Shown here one piece after another: positions 1 to 8,514 of a DNA stretch of 64,000 bases (positions are counted from its first letter, which is position 1; each line of letters opens with the position of its first letter). The position numbers were made by a program, and so were the translations under genes. The notes beneath the pieces were generated by a model, which was given only the letters and a program-made list of their open reading frames with translations, searched no databases and was not told where the DNA came from. This stretch comes from Antrihabitans stalactiti (GTDB lineage Bacteria; Actinomycetota; Actinomycetes; Mycobacteriales; Mycobacteriaceae): the NCBI RefSeq assembly GCF_012932915.1, contig NZ_VCQU01000004.1, positions 434,001 through 498,000 on the forward strand. Reading direction: 5' to 3'.

Positions 1-329
1 GCCGTAACATCGAACGCAATCGCATCCAGACTGCACGTTCCGTGCACAGCGATGCCGAGCGCATCGGCGAACGCGGCTGCAGTGGCCATTCCGACGCGCA
101 AGCCGGTGAATGGTCCGGGACCAGCTCCCACCACCACTGCCTCGAGATCAGCTGGGCGCAAACCTGCTTCGGCCAAACTCTCCAGAATCAGCGGAGTCAG
201 AATCTCGGCGTGACCACGCGGATTCGTTGTCGCGCGACTGGCCAGCGCACGGACCGTTCCGTCCGCGGCGAGCTCGACGACGCCCGTCGTGACCACTGGT
301 GTCGCGGTATCGATTGCCAGCAGAATCAC
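1..329 (-). CDS. tsaB: tRNA threonylcarbamoyladenosine biosynthesis protein TsaB (partial)
   Basis: This is the N-terminal 109 codons of TsaB; the rest lies beyond the left edge. TsaB is the ASKHA-fold partner of TsaD and TsaE in making the t6A37 modification of ANN-decoding tRNAs in the cytoplasm. The translation begins VILLAIDTATPVVTTGVV and carries the family signature GAGPGPFTGLRVG near residue 70. The GTG start at 329-327 overlaps the TsaE stop in a GTGA junction, so the two are probably translationally coupled. The order alr, hydrolase, tsaE, tsaB is the usual actinobacterial arrangement, in which rimI and tsaD normally follow. Confidence 0.93.
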   Translation of the reverse strand, partial: MILLAIDTATPVVTTGVVELAADGTVRALASRATTNPRGHAEILTPLILESLAEAGLRPADLEAVVVGAGPGPFTGLRVGMATAAAFADALGIAVHGTCSLDAIAFDVT

Positions 330-778
330 GACCGCCACTCCCACTGCACGGTCCGGACATCGGACTCCGGCTCACGTCGCAAGCGGACCAGCAAGTGCCG
401 ATCGGCAAGGTGTTCGACCAGACCCTCGCCCCACTCGACAACGACGACCGCGTGTTCGAGATCGGTATCGAGGTCCAGCGCGTCTAGCTCGTCTAGCGGA
501 TGTGGGCCCGCGCCGAGGCGGTAGGCATCGACGTGCACCATCGGCACCGGAGGTCCGTCCACTCGCTCGCCTGCGGGATGGCTGCGCGCGATGATGAACG
601 TCGGTGACGTCACGCGGCCGCGGACACCGAGACCAGCCGCAATCCCCCTCGTCAGCGCCGTCTTTCCGGCGCCGAGCGGTCCGTCGAGGACGACGAGATC
701 GCCTGCCTTGAGCTCTGCCGCGAGCGCAGCACCGAAGGCTTCGGTGTCGGCCGTCGTCGGCAGTTCTCGCTCAGCCAA
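326..778 (-). CDS. tsaE: tRNA threonylcarbamoyladenosine biosynthesis ATPase TsaE
   Basis: TsaE is the small P-loop ATPase that drives turnover of the TsaB-TsaD complex in t6A synthesis. With the TTG start at 778-776 the product is 150 residues, the usual family size. The Walker A motif GPLGAGKT sits at about residues 33-40, followed by the family-typical TSPTF segment and a VHVDAYRL stretch. The frame stays open further upstream, but that part is antisense-like sequence inside the preceding hydrolase gene. The TTG start overlaps the hydrolase stop by 8 bases, which fits translational coupling. The downstream end overlaps tsaB by 4 bases. Confidence 0.9.
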   Translation of the reverse strand: MAERELPTTADTEAFGAALAAELKAGDLVVLDGPLGAGKTALTRGIAAGLGVRGRVTSPTFIIARSHPAGERVDGPPVPMVHVDAYRLGAGPHPLDELDALDLDTDLEHAVVVVEWGEGLVEHLADRHLLVRLRREPESDVRTVQWEWRS

Positions 779-1832
779 CGCGGACCCGCTTCGGCGTGCT
801 CTGGTACACCCTCGCGCGGTCGAGCAATCGGTCCAATGCGTCGTTGACGACGTCGGGGAATTCCAGGTGGACCATATGGCCGGCACCCTCGACCCGAACG
901 AGCTCGCTGTTGGGAAGCGCTTCCGCAATCTTCACTGCACCGGCGAACGGGATGACCATGTCGGCGTCGCCTGAGAGGACGAGGGCCGGAATGTCTTCGA
1001 GCACAGGCAACGTCGCGGTCTCGTCGTGCAATTCCAAAGCCTTCAAGAACTTTACGATCGTGACGACGGAGGTGTCGTCGATCATCTCGTAGGTGAATTT
1101 GGCGAGACTCGGACTCACATCGGTCCGAAACGATGCCGCGTGCAGGATCGGCCAGATGACAGTCCGAGCGGTGACGCGCCCCAACTGGACGAGTCCCGGC
1201 GATGCGCGAACCACGAGCCGAAAACCGTCGAGAGCAGGGTTGTGCAGATTTCGGCCGAGTCCATTGCGTGCGATCCCCGCCGCGGTGGTCGACAGCAGCC
1301 CGATGCCGACAACTCGACTCGCAAACAGTTCCGGAAACTGGCGCGCCGTAGCGAGGACCGTCATACCACCCATCGAATGCCCAACCAGGACAACAGGTCC
1401 GGTGGGCGCGACCGCGGCGATGACGGAATTGAGGTCTCGGCCGAGTTGCTCGATCGAGGAGTGCTCGTCAGGCGGTTCACCGGACAGCCCATGGCCGCGC
1501 AGGTCGTAGAACACCATCCTGACATCGTCCCAGCGGTCCGCGAGCAGTTTGCGTTGCAGATGAAACGACGTCATCCGATTGCTGAAACCGTGGCTGAACA
1601 CCATCGTGATCGCGGCATCGGGCGACCCACATTCGCGCACGGCGATTTCCACCCCGTCGTCTGCGATGACGGTGCGTGCGCGATCGGAATCGATCACACC
1701 GAAATTCTCGTCGGCGAACGGGTCACCATGCTTACGCTTGGCAACCTTGCGGACCGCGTGCGCTCCTGCCAGCCCGGCGAGGGCTACCGCGCTGACCGCG
1801 CCGCCGACCACCCCAGCGCGTTGGCGCTTCAT
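771..1832 (-). CDS. alpha/beta-hydrolase, membrane-anchored or exported
   Basis: A 353-residue alpha/beta-hydrolase of unknown substrate. A hydrophobic N-terminal stretch at residues 8-27 follows basic residues and looks like an uncleaved signal anchor, so the enzyme probably faces the cell envelope. The nucleophile elbow is GHSMGG (Ser153), the acid is Asp289 or Asp291 in SGDADMVIP, and the histidine is His319 in GAGHMVHLE; the oxyanion-side motif SHGFSNR is near residue 80. The ATG overlaps the alr stop in an ATGA junction and its own end overlaps tsaE, so it belongs to the alr-tsaE-tsaB transcription unit. A hydrolase at this place is common in mycobacteria and relatives. An esterase or lipase is the likeliest function. 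Confidence 0.85.
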   Translation of the reverse strand: MKRQRAGVVGGAVSAVALAGLAGAHAVRKVAKRKHGDPFADENFGVIDSDRARTVIADDGVEIAVRECGSPDAAITMVFSHGFSNRMTSFHLQRKLLADRWDDVRMVFYDLRGHGLSGEPPDEHSSIEQLGRDLNSVIAAVAPTGPVVLVGHSMGGMTVLATARQFPELFASRVVGIGLLSTTAAGIARNGLGRNLHNPALDGFRLVVRASPGLVQLGRVTARTVIWPILHAASFRTDVSPSLAKFTYEMIDDTSVVTIVKFLKALELHDETATLPVLEDIPALVLSGDADMVIPFAGAVKIAEALPNSELVRVEGAGHMVHLEFPDVVNDALDRLLDRARVYQSTPKRVRVG

Positions 1833-2986
1833 GTGGTCTCCTCCCCGCCGACATGCCTGCGCACGGTCCGGCCGCGCATCCCGGTGACGATTTCGTAGTG
1901 AATTGTGCCCAGCGTATCGGCCCAGTCTTGAGCGCGCGGTCCACCGCGATCGCCGGTGCCGAACAGCTCAGCTTCGTCACCCTCCTCGACGCCACCGCCG
2001 TCCGGTCCCAGATCGACGACGAACTGGTCCATGCACACGCGGCCGATCGCGGGACGACGAATGCCGCCCAACAGCACGTCGAACTTGCCACCCAACAGGC
2101 GAGGAACGCCGTCGGCATATCCCACTGGCAGCAGGGCAACCACGGTGTCGCGGGGGGCGATCCATTCGTGGCCGTACGAGACGCCTTCGCCGGCCGCGAC
2201 TTCCTTCACCAGCGCGACGCGAGCTTTCGCCGACATGGCAGGAATCAGATCGAAATCGCCCAGTTCGGGAACCGGAGACAGTCCGTAAACGGCGATTCCC
2301 GGGCGCACCATATCGAACTGCATATCCGGCCGGGTCACCGTCGACGCAGAGTTGGCGAGGTGGACGAGCTCGGGCACCAACCCACGGGCTTTCGCTGCGG
2401 CGATCGCGTCGAGAAATCGCTCGCGCTGCTTGTCCACGACGGGGTTGTGCGGCTGATCGGCCAGCGCGAGGTGGCTGAAGATCGCGCGCAGCCGGACCGT
2501 TCCTTCCCGGCCCAGCCGGACCAATTCATCGAGCACTCGCGGGTATTCGAGCGGCGACGCGCCGTTGCGGTTGAGTCCGGTATCCACCTTGATCGTGACG
2601 GTGGCGGGTTCTCCGACAGCTTTGGCTGCCGACGCAATCGCATTCAGATGTTTGACGGACGCGACGCCGATTTCGATGTCCGCGGCGATGGCGGCCCCGA
2701 AGTCTGCGTCGGAGGTGTTCAGCCAGGTCAGGATCGGGGCTTCGATTCCTGCGGCGCGCAGCTGCAATGCCTCGTCGATCGTGGTGACACCGAGTTCACG
2801 CGCCCCGGCTGCCAGCGCGGCTCGTGACACCTCCACTGCCCCGTGGTTGTACGCGTCTGCCTTCACCACTGCCATCACTGCGGCGTCGCCTGCGAAGCGG
2901 CGCAGCACACGCACGTTGTGGCCGATCGCGTCGAGATCGATGACGGCTTCGGCCTGCGGAGTGGTCAGGGACTGGTTGGAGAGCAC
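1829..2986 (-). CDS. alr: Alanine racemase
   Basis: PLP-dependent racemase that makes D-alanine for peptidoglycan. With the GTG start at 2986-2984 the protein has 385 residues, normal for Alr. The PLP lysine is Lys42 in AVVKADAYNHG; the family consensus has Gly where Asn47 stands. The catalytic tyrosine is Tyr271 in GVSYGHEW. The motifs VDTGLNRNG and PVGYADGVPR are also present. The open frame extends 67 codons upstream into the preceding gene, but GTG-LSNQ is the first codon that leaves a sensible 31-base spacer after nnr. The 3' end overlaps the downstream hydrolase by four bases. Confidence 0.95.
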   Translation of the reverse strand: MLSNQSLTTPQAEAVIDLDAIGHNVRVLRRFAGDAAVMAVVKADAYNHGAVEVSRAALAAGARELGVTTIDEALQLRAAGIEAPILTWLNTSDADFGAAIAADIEIGVASVKHLNAIASAAKAVGEPATVTIKVDTGLNRNGASPLEYPRVLDELVRLGREGTVRLRAIFSHLALADQPHNPVVDKQRERFLDAIAAAKARGLVPELVHLANSASTVTRPDMQFDMVRPGIAVYGLSPVPELGDFDLIPAMSAKARVALVKEVAAGEGVSYGHEWIAPRDTVVALLPVGYADGVPRLLGGKFDVLLGGIRRPAIGRVCMDQFVVDLGPDGGGVEEGDEAELFGTGDRGGPRAQDWADTLGTIHYEIVTGMRGRTVRRHVGGEETT

Positions 2987-3017
2987 TAGAAAATAGTGCC
3001 ACTTCCCGAACGAAGGC

Positions 3018-4436
3018 TCACAAGACGTACGTCCGAACGAGCCGGATAGCAGGCGTGACGTGGGACAACAGCGGCGATGCCGAGATCGGTGCAGACCCCT
3101 CCGCTGCCAAATTTGCCGCGAGCGAGTGCACGCGCGCTGCCATCGCCGCAGCAATCGCAGGTTCGAGTCCGGCGGCAAGCAACGCACCGATGATCCCCGA
3201 CAGGACGTCGCCCGATCCAGCGGTCGCCGCCCAGGACCCGCCTGCCTCGTTCACATAGGTCGGCGCGCCAGGCGCGGCGATCACTGTCGCGCGGCCTTTC
3301 AGCAGCACCGTCACGCCCCACGCTTCGGCCAGCTTTCGGACGGCGCCGACGCGATCGGGGCCGGGTGCTGCTCCGGCGAGTCGTTCGAACTCCCCAGCGT
3401 GGGGAGTGAGCAGCGTCGGTGCTTGCCGGAAGCGGACGAGATGAGGGTGCGTGGCGAGCAAGGTCAATGCGTCCGCATCGACGACGACCGGCAGGTCGGT
3501 GCCGAGCACGCGTTCGAGAATGTCGAGCGCGGAGTAGTCGGTCCCACATCCAGGCCCGACCACCCACGCCTGCACCCGGCCGACAGAGTCGAAGTCGGGC
3601 GCCGCTACCACTTCCGGCGAATGCGCGAGGACCTGGTCCGTAGCCGAACCGACGTACCGCACCATCCCCGACGTCGCGGCAACCGCACCGCCGGTGCACA
3701 GGACTGCGGCACCCGGGTAGCGGGCACTGCCTGCGCGAATACCCACTACGCCTTGCGTGTACTTGTCATCGGTCGAGCGCGGGATTGGCCACAAGCTGCC
3801 GACTTCGGCGATCTCCATGGCCTGCAGGTCCGCATCAACCAGCCGTAATCCGATGTCTACCAATTCGACTCGGCCACACCACGGCGCCGCCAAAGCGTGC
3901 ACGCGTTTGTAGGCACCGAATGTCACTGTCACGTCGGCACGTACGGCAGGTCCGTCGACGGCCCCGCTATCGGGATCCACTCCACTCGGCAGGTCGACGG
4001 AAATGATTGGCGCGCGGACCTTTCCGACGAGGTCAGCGGCGGCCGGTCGCAGCGGGCCATGCCCGGAGATTCCGACTATGCCGTCGACCACGAGGTCCGG
4101 CGTCCCGATATCGGTCGCGACGCGTCCTCCCGACTTACGCAACGCGGCAAGCCCTTTCGAGTGGGCTCGCGCCTGGTCGAGCAACACTGCGCGGACAGCC
4201 ACACCGCGACGTCGTAGGAACGCACCCGCGAACAGCGCGTCACCGCCGTTGTCGCCGGACCCGACCAACAACGTCACGTTCCGCCCGCTCACGCCACCCG
4301 TGCGGGTTCGCAGCTCGGCAGCGACGACGCGAGCCAGTCCGTACGCCGCGCGCTGCATCGGCACACCCTCGCGAACACGCGTGAAGAGGTCGGCCTCTGC
4401 CGCCCGGACCTGGTCAACCGAGTAGTAGCCCCGCAT
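3018..4436 (-). CDS. nnr: Bifunctional NAD(P)H-hydrate epimerase / ADP-dependent dehydratase
   Basis: Repairs damaged, hydrated NAD(P)H in the cytoplasm. The N-terminal YjeF_N epimerase half contains LLVGSGDNGGDALFAGAFL and SVDLPSGVDPDSGAVDG. The C-terminal ribokinase-like dehydratase half contains TPHAGEFERLAG and the GSGDVLSG anion-hole motif. The start is the ATG of MRGYYSVDQVRAAE at 4436, giving 472 residues, close to the usual size of the fused enzyme; the frame remains open upstream but the family N-terminus begins here. It is divergent from the cupredoxin lipoprotein gene and lies 31 bases before alr, the actinobacterial order. Confidence 0.93.
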   Translation of the reverse strand: MRGYYSVDQVRAAEADLFTRVREGVPMQRAAYGLARVVAAELRTRTGGVSGRNVTLLVGSGDNGGDALFAGAFLRRRGVAVRAVLLDQARAHSKGLAALRKSGGRVATDIGTPDLVVDGIVGISGHGPLRPAAADLVGKVRAPIISVDLPSGVDPDSGAVDGPAVRADVTVTFGAYKRVHALAAPWCGRVELVDIGLRLVDADLQAMEIAEVGSLWPIPRSTDDKYTQGVVGIRAGSARYPGAAVLCTGGAVAATSGMVRYVGSATDQVLAHSPEVVAAPDFDSVGRVQAWVVGPGCGTDYSALDILERVLGTDLPVVVDADALTLLATHPHLVRFRQAPTLLTPHAGEFERLAGAAPGPDRVGAVRKLAEAWGVTVLLKGRATVIAAPGAPTYVNEAGGSWAATAGSGDVLSGIIGALLAAGLEPAIAAAMAARVHSLAANLAAEGSAPISASPLLSHVTPAIRLVRTYVL

Positions 4437-4462
4437 ATCTGGCGAGGCTACGCTTGCGCACC

Positions 4463-4855
4463 ATGACCGCCCACCGACGATTCGCTTCGAAGTTGCGACA
4501 CATCGCGCTTGCCATGTTGCTGCTGGTCTTGCTGGCCGCGTGCGGGGGTAGCGATTCGGGCTCCGATGCAAGTTCGCCGTCGGCGGAGACCCCTCCACCC
4601 GCGAACGCTGTCGACGTCAAGGACATGCGGTTCAGCCCCTCGGCGATCACCGTCAAAGTCGGCGACACGGTCACCTGGCGGTTCGACGACAACGGCCGAC
4701 CGCACAACGTCACCGGCGACCAGGACGCCGCGGCGATCATCAAGAGCCCGATCATCAAGAAGGGCGACTACAGCGTCACGTTCACGAAGCCGGGCGTCTA
4801 CCACTACACCTGCACACTCCACGCGCAGATGACCGGCACGGTCACAGTCGAATAG
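4463..4855 (+). CDS. Cupredoxin-domain lipoprotein (amicyanin/plastocyanin-like)
   Basis: A 130-residue exported lipoprotein. The basic N-terminus and hydrophobic stretch end in the lipobox LLAAC, followed by a short Gly/Ser/Pro linker. The cupredoxin fold has DMRFSPSAITVKVGDTVTW and a complete type 1 copper set: His in GRPHNV and the C-terminal loop CTLHAQM giving Cys, His and Met. It should be an electron-transfer or copper-binding protein on the outer face of the membrane. A TTG three codons upstream (4454) is an alternative start. Only 26 bases separate it from the divergent nnr start. It is followed at 4922 by a paralogue lacking these ligands. Confidence 0.85.
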   Translation: MTAHRRFASKLRHIALAMLLLVLLAACGGSDSGSDASSPSAETPPPANAVDVKDMRFSPSAITVKVGDTVTWRFDDNGRPHNVTGDQDAAAIIKSPIIKKGDYSVTFTKPGVYHYTCTLHAQMTGTVTVE

Positions 4856-4921
4856 GTCGTAGGTTCGCCCCCGCGATACCCTCGAGCCGAAGCTTTCAGT
4901 TGTGGATGAGGAGACAAGCGG

Positions 4922-5620
4922 TTGGACGAGCCCCCGCGCGGCCGGTTTCGCAAGTTGCTCGGCGGCGGTCGCAAGAAGTCGAAAGCGCCTGTTGCCGAGG
5001 ACGATTCGCCCGTCGTCGACGATGTCGAAGAGCCTGCCGAAGTCGAACCCGAGCTCGATCTGTTCGCCGAGCCCGAACCGGACGAAGCACCCGAACCGGT
5101 CGTCGAGCCGGAGGTCGATGAGACCGAGGCATTCGAGGCTGACCCGGTCGAGGAGCGGCAGGCGGCAAAGCACGCCAAGGTCGAGTCGAAGAAGAATCGC
5201 TGGGTCGTGATCGCCGCCGCGGTTGTGGCGATCGCAGCAATCGCAGGCGGCGTCATCTTCTGGGCGGTCACCGCTCGCAACAACAACGACGACTCGGCCA
5301 CCCCCGCGCGCGTCAGCCTGCTTCCCGCCCGACCGACGACGTCCGCGCCCCCGCAGGAAACCGGCGACGTCGTCGTCCGCGTAGCCGGGTCGTTCTCACC
5401 GCCGTCGGTGACGATCAAGGCCGGGCAGACCGTCACCTGGATCTTCGATGACGGCGGCAAGAAGCACGCAGTTCAGGGCTTGAAAGACATCGGCCAGATC
5501 ATCAACGGACCGGTCATGATCGAAGGCAAGTACACCGTGCTCTTCGACCGCCCGGGCACCTTCGAATACATCGACTCGCTGTTCCCCGACTCGCGCGGCA
5601 AGGTCATCGTCGAAAAGTAG
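4922..5620 (+). CDS. Membrane-anchored cupredoxin-like protein lacking the copper ligands
   Basis: A 232-residue protein with a very acidic cytoplasmic N-terminal tail (residues about 22-80, rich in Glu, Asp and Pro), a basic stop-transfer segment KKNR, one transmembrane helix at about 94-117 and an external cupredoxin-like domain at about 145-232. The domain aligns with the preceding lipoprotein (SFSPPSVTIKAGQTVTW against RFSPSAITVKVGDTVTW), but the CxxHxxM loop is replaced by FEYIDSLFPDSRGKVIV, so no Cys or Met ligand remains; His in KKHAV is kept. The start is TTG, supported by GAGGAG eight bases upstream. It probably arose by duplication and has a structural or regulatory rather than electron-transfer role. 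Confidence 0.8.
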   Translation: MDEPPRGRFRKLLGGGRKKSKAPVAEDDSPVVDDVEEPAEVEPELDLFAEPEPDEAPEPVVEPEVDETEAFEADPVEERQAAKHAKVESKKNRWVVIAAAVVAIAAIAGGVIFWAVTARNNNDDSATPARVSLLPARPTTSAPPQETGDVVVRVAGSFSPPSVTIKAGQTVTWIFDDGGKKHAVQGLKDIGQIINGPVMIEGKYTVLFDRPGTFEYIDSLFPDSRGKVIVEK

Positions 5621-5664
5621 TCGTGAGTCTTTTAGGAGTCTCTGGACTCCTAAAAGACTCACGA
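5621..5664. repeat. Palindrome family A, copy 1 (intergenic hairpin)
   Basis: Two perfect 20-base arms, TCGTGAGTCTTTTAGGAGTC and its complement, flank a 4-base loop (TCTG). The element begins immediately after the stop codon of the cupredoxin-like gene and ends one base before the glmS stop, so it fills the convergent gap. It probably works as a bidirectional terminator or mRNA 3'-end hairpin, though no clear U-tract follows. Near-identical copies are at 16526, 56823 and 58732. Confidence 0.9.
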
Positions 5665-5665
5665 G

Positions 5666-7534
5666 TCATTCGACGGTGACCGACTTCGCGAGGTTGCGGG
5701 GCTTGTCGACGTCGAAGCCGCGTGCTTGGGCGACCTCGGCGGCGAAAACCTGCAACGGCACCGTCGAGAGGAGCGGTTGCAGCAGGGTCGAGGCGGCGGG
5801 AATCTCGAAGAGATCGTCGGCGAACGGCCTGACCGTGTCGTCGCCTTCCTCTGCGATCACGATCGTCCGCGCACCACGGGCCTGGATCTCGCGGATATTG
5901 CTCAGCAGCTTCGAATGCAGGACCGCGCGACCCTTGGGCGATGGCATCACCACGATGACGGGCAGGCCGTCCTCGATGAGCGCGATCGGCCCGTGCTTGA
6001 GCTCGCCGGCGGCAAAGCCTTCCGCGTGCATGTAGGCCAGCTCTTTGAGCTTGAGTGCGCCTTCCAGCGCGACCGGGTAGCCAACGTGCCGACCGAGGAA
6101 CAACACCGTCGACGAATGGGCCAATTCGCGAGCCAGGGCCCGGACCGGGTCCATCGTCTGCAGCACGCGAGCGACGAGGTCCGGCATCGCGGCGAGGTCG
6201 TGGTACTCACGCGCTACCTCGTCGGGATATTTGGTGCCACGGGCTTGCGCAAGGGCGAGCCCGACCAAGTAGTTCGCCGTCACCTGCGCGAGGAACGCCT
6301 TGGTCGACGCGACCCCGATCTCCGGTCCTGCCCGGGTGTAGAGAACGGCATCGGCTTCGCGAGGAATCTGAGCGCCGTTGGTGTTGCACACCGCGAGGAC
6401 GCGGGCTTTCTGTTCTTTCGCGTGCCGCACGGCTTCGAGGGTGTCTGCGGTCTCCCCGGATTGGGAGATCGCGAGCACGAGCGTCGAGCGGTCCAGCACG
6501 GGGTCGCGGTAACGGAATTCCGACGCCAGTTCGATTTCGACGGGCAGCCGGGTCCAGTGTTCGATGGCGTACTTGGCGAGCAGACCCGAGTGGTAGGCGC
6601 TACCGCAGGCGACGACGAACACCTTGTCGACCTCGCGAAGCTCCTGATCGGACAGCCGTTGCTCGTCGAGCACGATGCGGCCCTTGGCGAAGTGCCCGAT
6701 CAAGGTGTCGCGAACGGCCGCGGGCTGCTCCTCGATCTCCTTGAGCATGAAGTAATCGTGGCCGCCCTTCTCGGCGGCCGCGAGATCCCAGTCGATGTGG
6801 AAGGGGCGAACCAAAGCCGTGGCGTCCGTGCCATCGAAACTGGTGACTGTGTAACCCTCGGCGGTGATCACGACCATTTGGTCTTGCCCGAGTTCGACGG
6901 CGTCGCGGGTGTGCTCGACGAACGCGGCGACGTCGGACCCGATGAACATCTCGCCGTCGCCGACGCCGACCACCAATGGGGTCGACCGCCTGGCCGCAAC
7001 GATGGTGTCCGGGTGATCGGCATGGGTGAAGACCAACGTGAATGCGCCTTCGAGGCGTCTCAGCACCGACAACGCGCTCGCTGCGAAGTCACCGGCCGTG
7101 TCGCCTTCGGCGTACGCACGCGACAGCAGGTGGACCGTCACCTCGGTGTCGGTATCGCTGAGGAAAGCGACGCCCTCTTTTTCGAGTTCGACGCGCAGCG
7201 GCGCGAAGTTCTCGATGATGCCGTTGTGGACGACGGCGATCTTGCCGGTCACATCGCGGTGCGGGTGGGCATTGCGGTCGGTCGCGCGGCCGTGGGTTGC
7301 CCAACGGGTGTGTCCGATTCCGGTATGACCACGGAAGGCATCAGGGCCCGCTTCGTCGAGCTCGGCCTCGAGATTCGCGAGCTTGCCGGACTTGCGTTCG
7401 ATCGCGACGCCGCCCGCCCCGTCGAGTATCGCGATGCCCGCGGAGTCGTAACCGCGGTATTCCATCCGCCTCAGCGCCTCGACCACGACACCTCGCGCCT
7501 CGCGATGGCCGACGTACCCAACGATTCCGCACAT
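5666..7534 (-). CDS. glmS: Glutamine-fructose-6-phosphate aminotransferase (isomerizing)
   Basis: Makes glucosamine-6-phosphate from fructose-6-phosphate and glutamine, the entry step to UDP-GlcNAc and peptidoglycan. The 622-residue protein starts MCGIVGYVG, so Cys2 is the glutaminase nucleophile after Met removal; MEYRGYDSAG, GHTRWATHG and HNGIIEN are in the N-terminal GATase domain. Two SIS sugar-isomerase domains follow (SQSGETADTLEA near residue 356, then FLGRHVGYPVALEGALKLKE), and the C-terminus is NLAKSVTVE as in the family. The divergent hydrolase-like gene begins 119 bases upstream. I see no glmS ribozyme-like structure, as expected for actinobacteria. Confidence 0.97.
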   Translation of the reverse strand: MCGIVGYVGHREARGVVVEALRRMEYRGYDSAGIAILDGAGGVAIERKSGKLANLEAELDEAGPDAFRGHTGIGHTRWATHGRATDRNAHPHRDVTGKIAVVHNGIIENFAPLRVELEKEGVAFLSDTDTEVTVHLLSRAYAEGDTAGDFAASALSVLRRLEGAFTLVFTHADHPDTIVAARRSTPLVVGVGDGEMFIGSDVAAFVEHTRDAVELGQDQMVVITAEGYTVTSFDGTDATALVRPFHIDWDLAAAEKGGHDYFMLKEIEEQPAAVRDTLIGHFAKGRIVLDEQRLSDQELREVDKVFVVACGSAYHSGLLAKYAIEHWTRLPVEIELASEFRYRDPVLDRSTLVLAISQSGETADTLEAVRHAKEQKARVLAVCNTNGAQIPREADAVLYTRAGPEIGVASTKAFLAQVTANYLVGLALAQARGTKYPDEVAREYHDLAAMPDLVARVLQTMDPVRALARELAHSSTVLFLGRHVGYPVALEGALKLKELAYMHAEGFAAGELKHGPIALIEDGLPVIVVMPSPKGRAVLHSKLLSNIREIQARGARTIVIAEEGDDTVRPFADDLFEIPAASTLLQPLLSTVPLQVFAAEVAQARGFDVDKPRNLAKSVTVE

Positions 7535-7653
7535 GGTTCACCAGGGTACTGGGGTCACCAGCACCTTCGGACCACCTACCACTGCCATCTTTTGCAAGCA
7601 AGGACCCCGGTCGGCCCGCGAACCAGCCCTGACATCGGATAACGTCTTGCTTT

Positions 7654-8514
7654 GTGGCGTCCTCTGTGAAATCCCTCTTAGCTGAGCTCGCGAACCGCGG
7701 TCCGCATCGAGTGCAGCGTGGAGACCTGGCGATCGTGGGACAGTCCGGCGTGGTCTACTCGCCCGCCGAAGGCCTGAATCTGCCGGCGGTGGCATTCGGG
7801 CACGGCTGGATGACGAACGTGGACAACTACAAATCCTTGCTGCAGCACCTCGCGTCCTGGGGCATCGTGGCAGCCGCCCCGAACAGCGAGCGCGGGTTGT
7901 TCCCGTCGCACCTCGGTCTTGCCGCCGACCTACGCACCACCCTCGACATCTGCGTCGGTGTGCGTCTCGGCGCAGGCGGGATCAGCGTCCACCCGGAAAA
8001 GCTGGCATATGCGGGCCACGGTCTCGGTGCGGGAGCTGCCGTGGTCGCAGCAGCTCAGCACTTGGAGGTTGCCGCTGTTGCCGCACTCTTCCCGGCGCCG
8101 ACTACTCCGCCGTCCGAGGTCAGTGCCGAGCACGTCGCCGTACCTGGGCTCATCTTGTCCGGCACCGACATGGGCGCCATCGACTCGAATGCGAAGAATC
8201 TTGCGGCCGCATGGGGCGGTACTGCGATCCTGCGCACGATCGACAAAGCGACGGGCAACGGGCTGCTGGAGGGGCGACGGGTCATGTCGGCGCTCGGCGC
8301 GGGCAAGCCGGAGAAGAAGACGCAATCGACAGCGCGTGCGTTGCTGACCGGTTTCCTGCTCTACACCGCAGGCGGGGACAAGAAGTACAAGGACTTTGCC
8401 GACCCGGAAGTCGAGATTCCCAAGACTTCGCTTGTCGATCCGCTCGCCGAAGAAGACGAGGACTCGGGGCGCAGGTCGCCGCTCGGTCAGATCAGCCAGC
8501 TGTTGGGTCGATAG
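7654..8514 (+). CDS. Alpha/beta-hydrolase-fold protein lacking the catalytic triad
   Basis: A 286-residue protein resembling cutinase/dienelactone-hydrolase-type alpha/beta-hydrolases: FGHGWMTNVDNYKSLLQHLASWG is the usual strand-oxyanion segment and AYAGHGLGAGAAV is the nucleophile elbow. The elbow reads G-H-G-L-G, so the nucleophilic serine is Gly123, and the histidine loop reads IDKATGNGLLEG without histidine. It is therefore probably a non-catalytic scaffold or binding protein. The acidic C-terminal tail (EEDEDSGRR) is unusual. It starts with GTG at 7654 and is divergent from glmS; its last 28 bases overlap the convergent coiled-coil gene. I do not know the function. Confidence 0.75.
   Translation: MASSVKSLLAELANRGPHRVQRGDLAIVGQSGVVYSPAEGLNLPAVAFGHGWMTNVDNYKSLLQHLASWGIVAAAPNSERGLFPSHLGLAADLRTTLDICVGVRLGAGGISVHPEKLAYAGHGLGAGAAVVAAAQHLEVAAVAALFPAPTTPPSEVSAEHVAVPGLILSGTDMGAIDSNAKNLAAAWGGTAILRTIDKATGNGLLEGRRVMSALGAGKPEKKTQSTARALLTGFLLYTAGGDKKYKDFADPEVEIPKTSLVDPLAEEDEDSGRRSPLGQISQLLGR

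Noticed and set aside
5621-5664. Family A palindromes as insertion-sequence ends or attachment sites.
   Set aside because: No transposase or integrase, no target duplication and no paired copies bounding a segment; the fit to gene ends favours a terminator-like or REP-like role.
5726-7642. A long open frame on the plus strand opposite glmS, with similar ones opposite glmM (10014-11576), the flavoprotein (21428-22693), the lipase (58892-60283) and mtnP (60424-61764).
   Set aside because: These are high-GC antisense shadows: low-complexity Arg/Asp/His-rich translations without domains or ribosome binding sites, lying over clearly conserved genes.
7535-7653. Possible glmS ribozyme or riboswitch upstream of glmS.
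   Set aside because: The 119-base gap shows no matching conserved core, and the ribozyme is not expected in actinobacteria.
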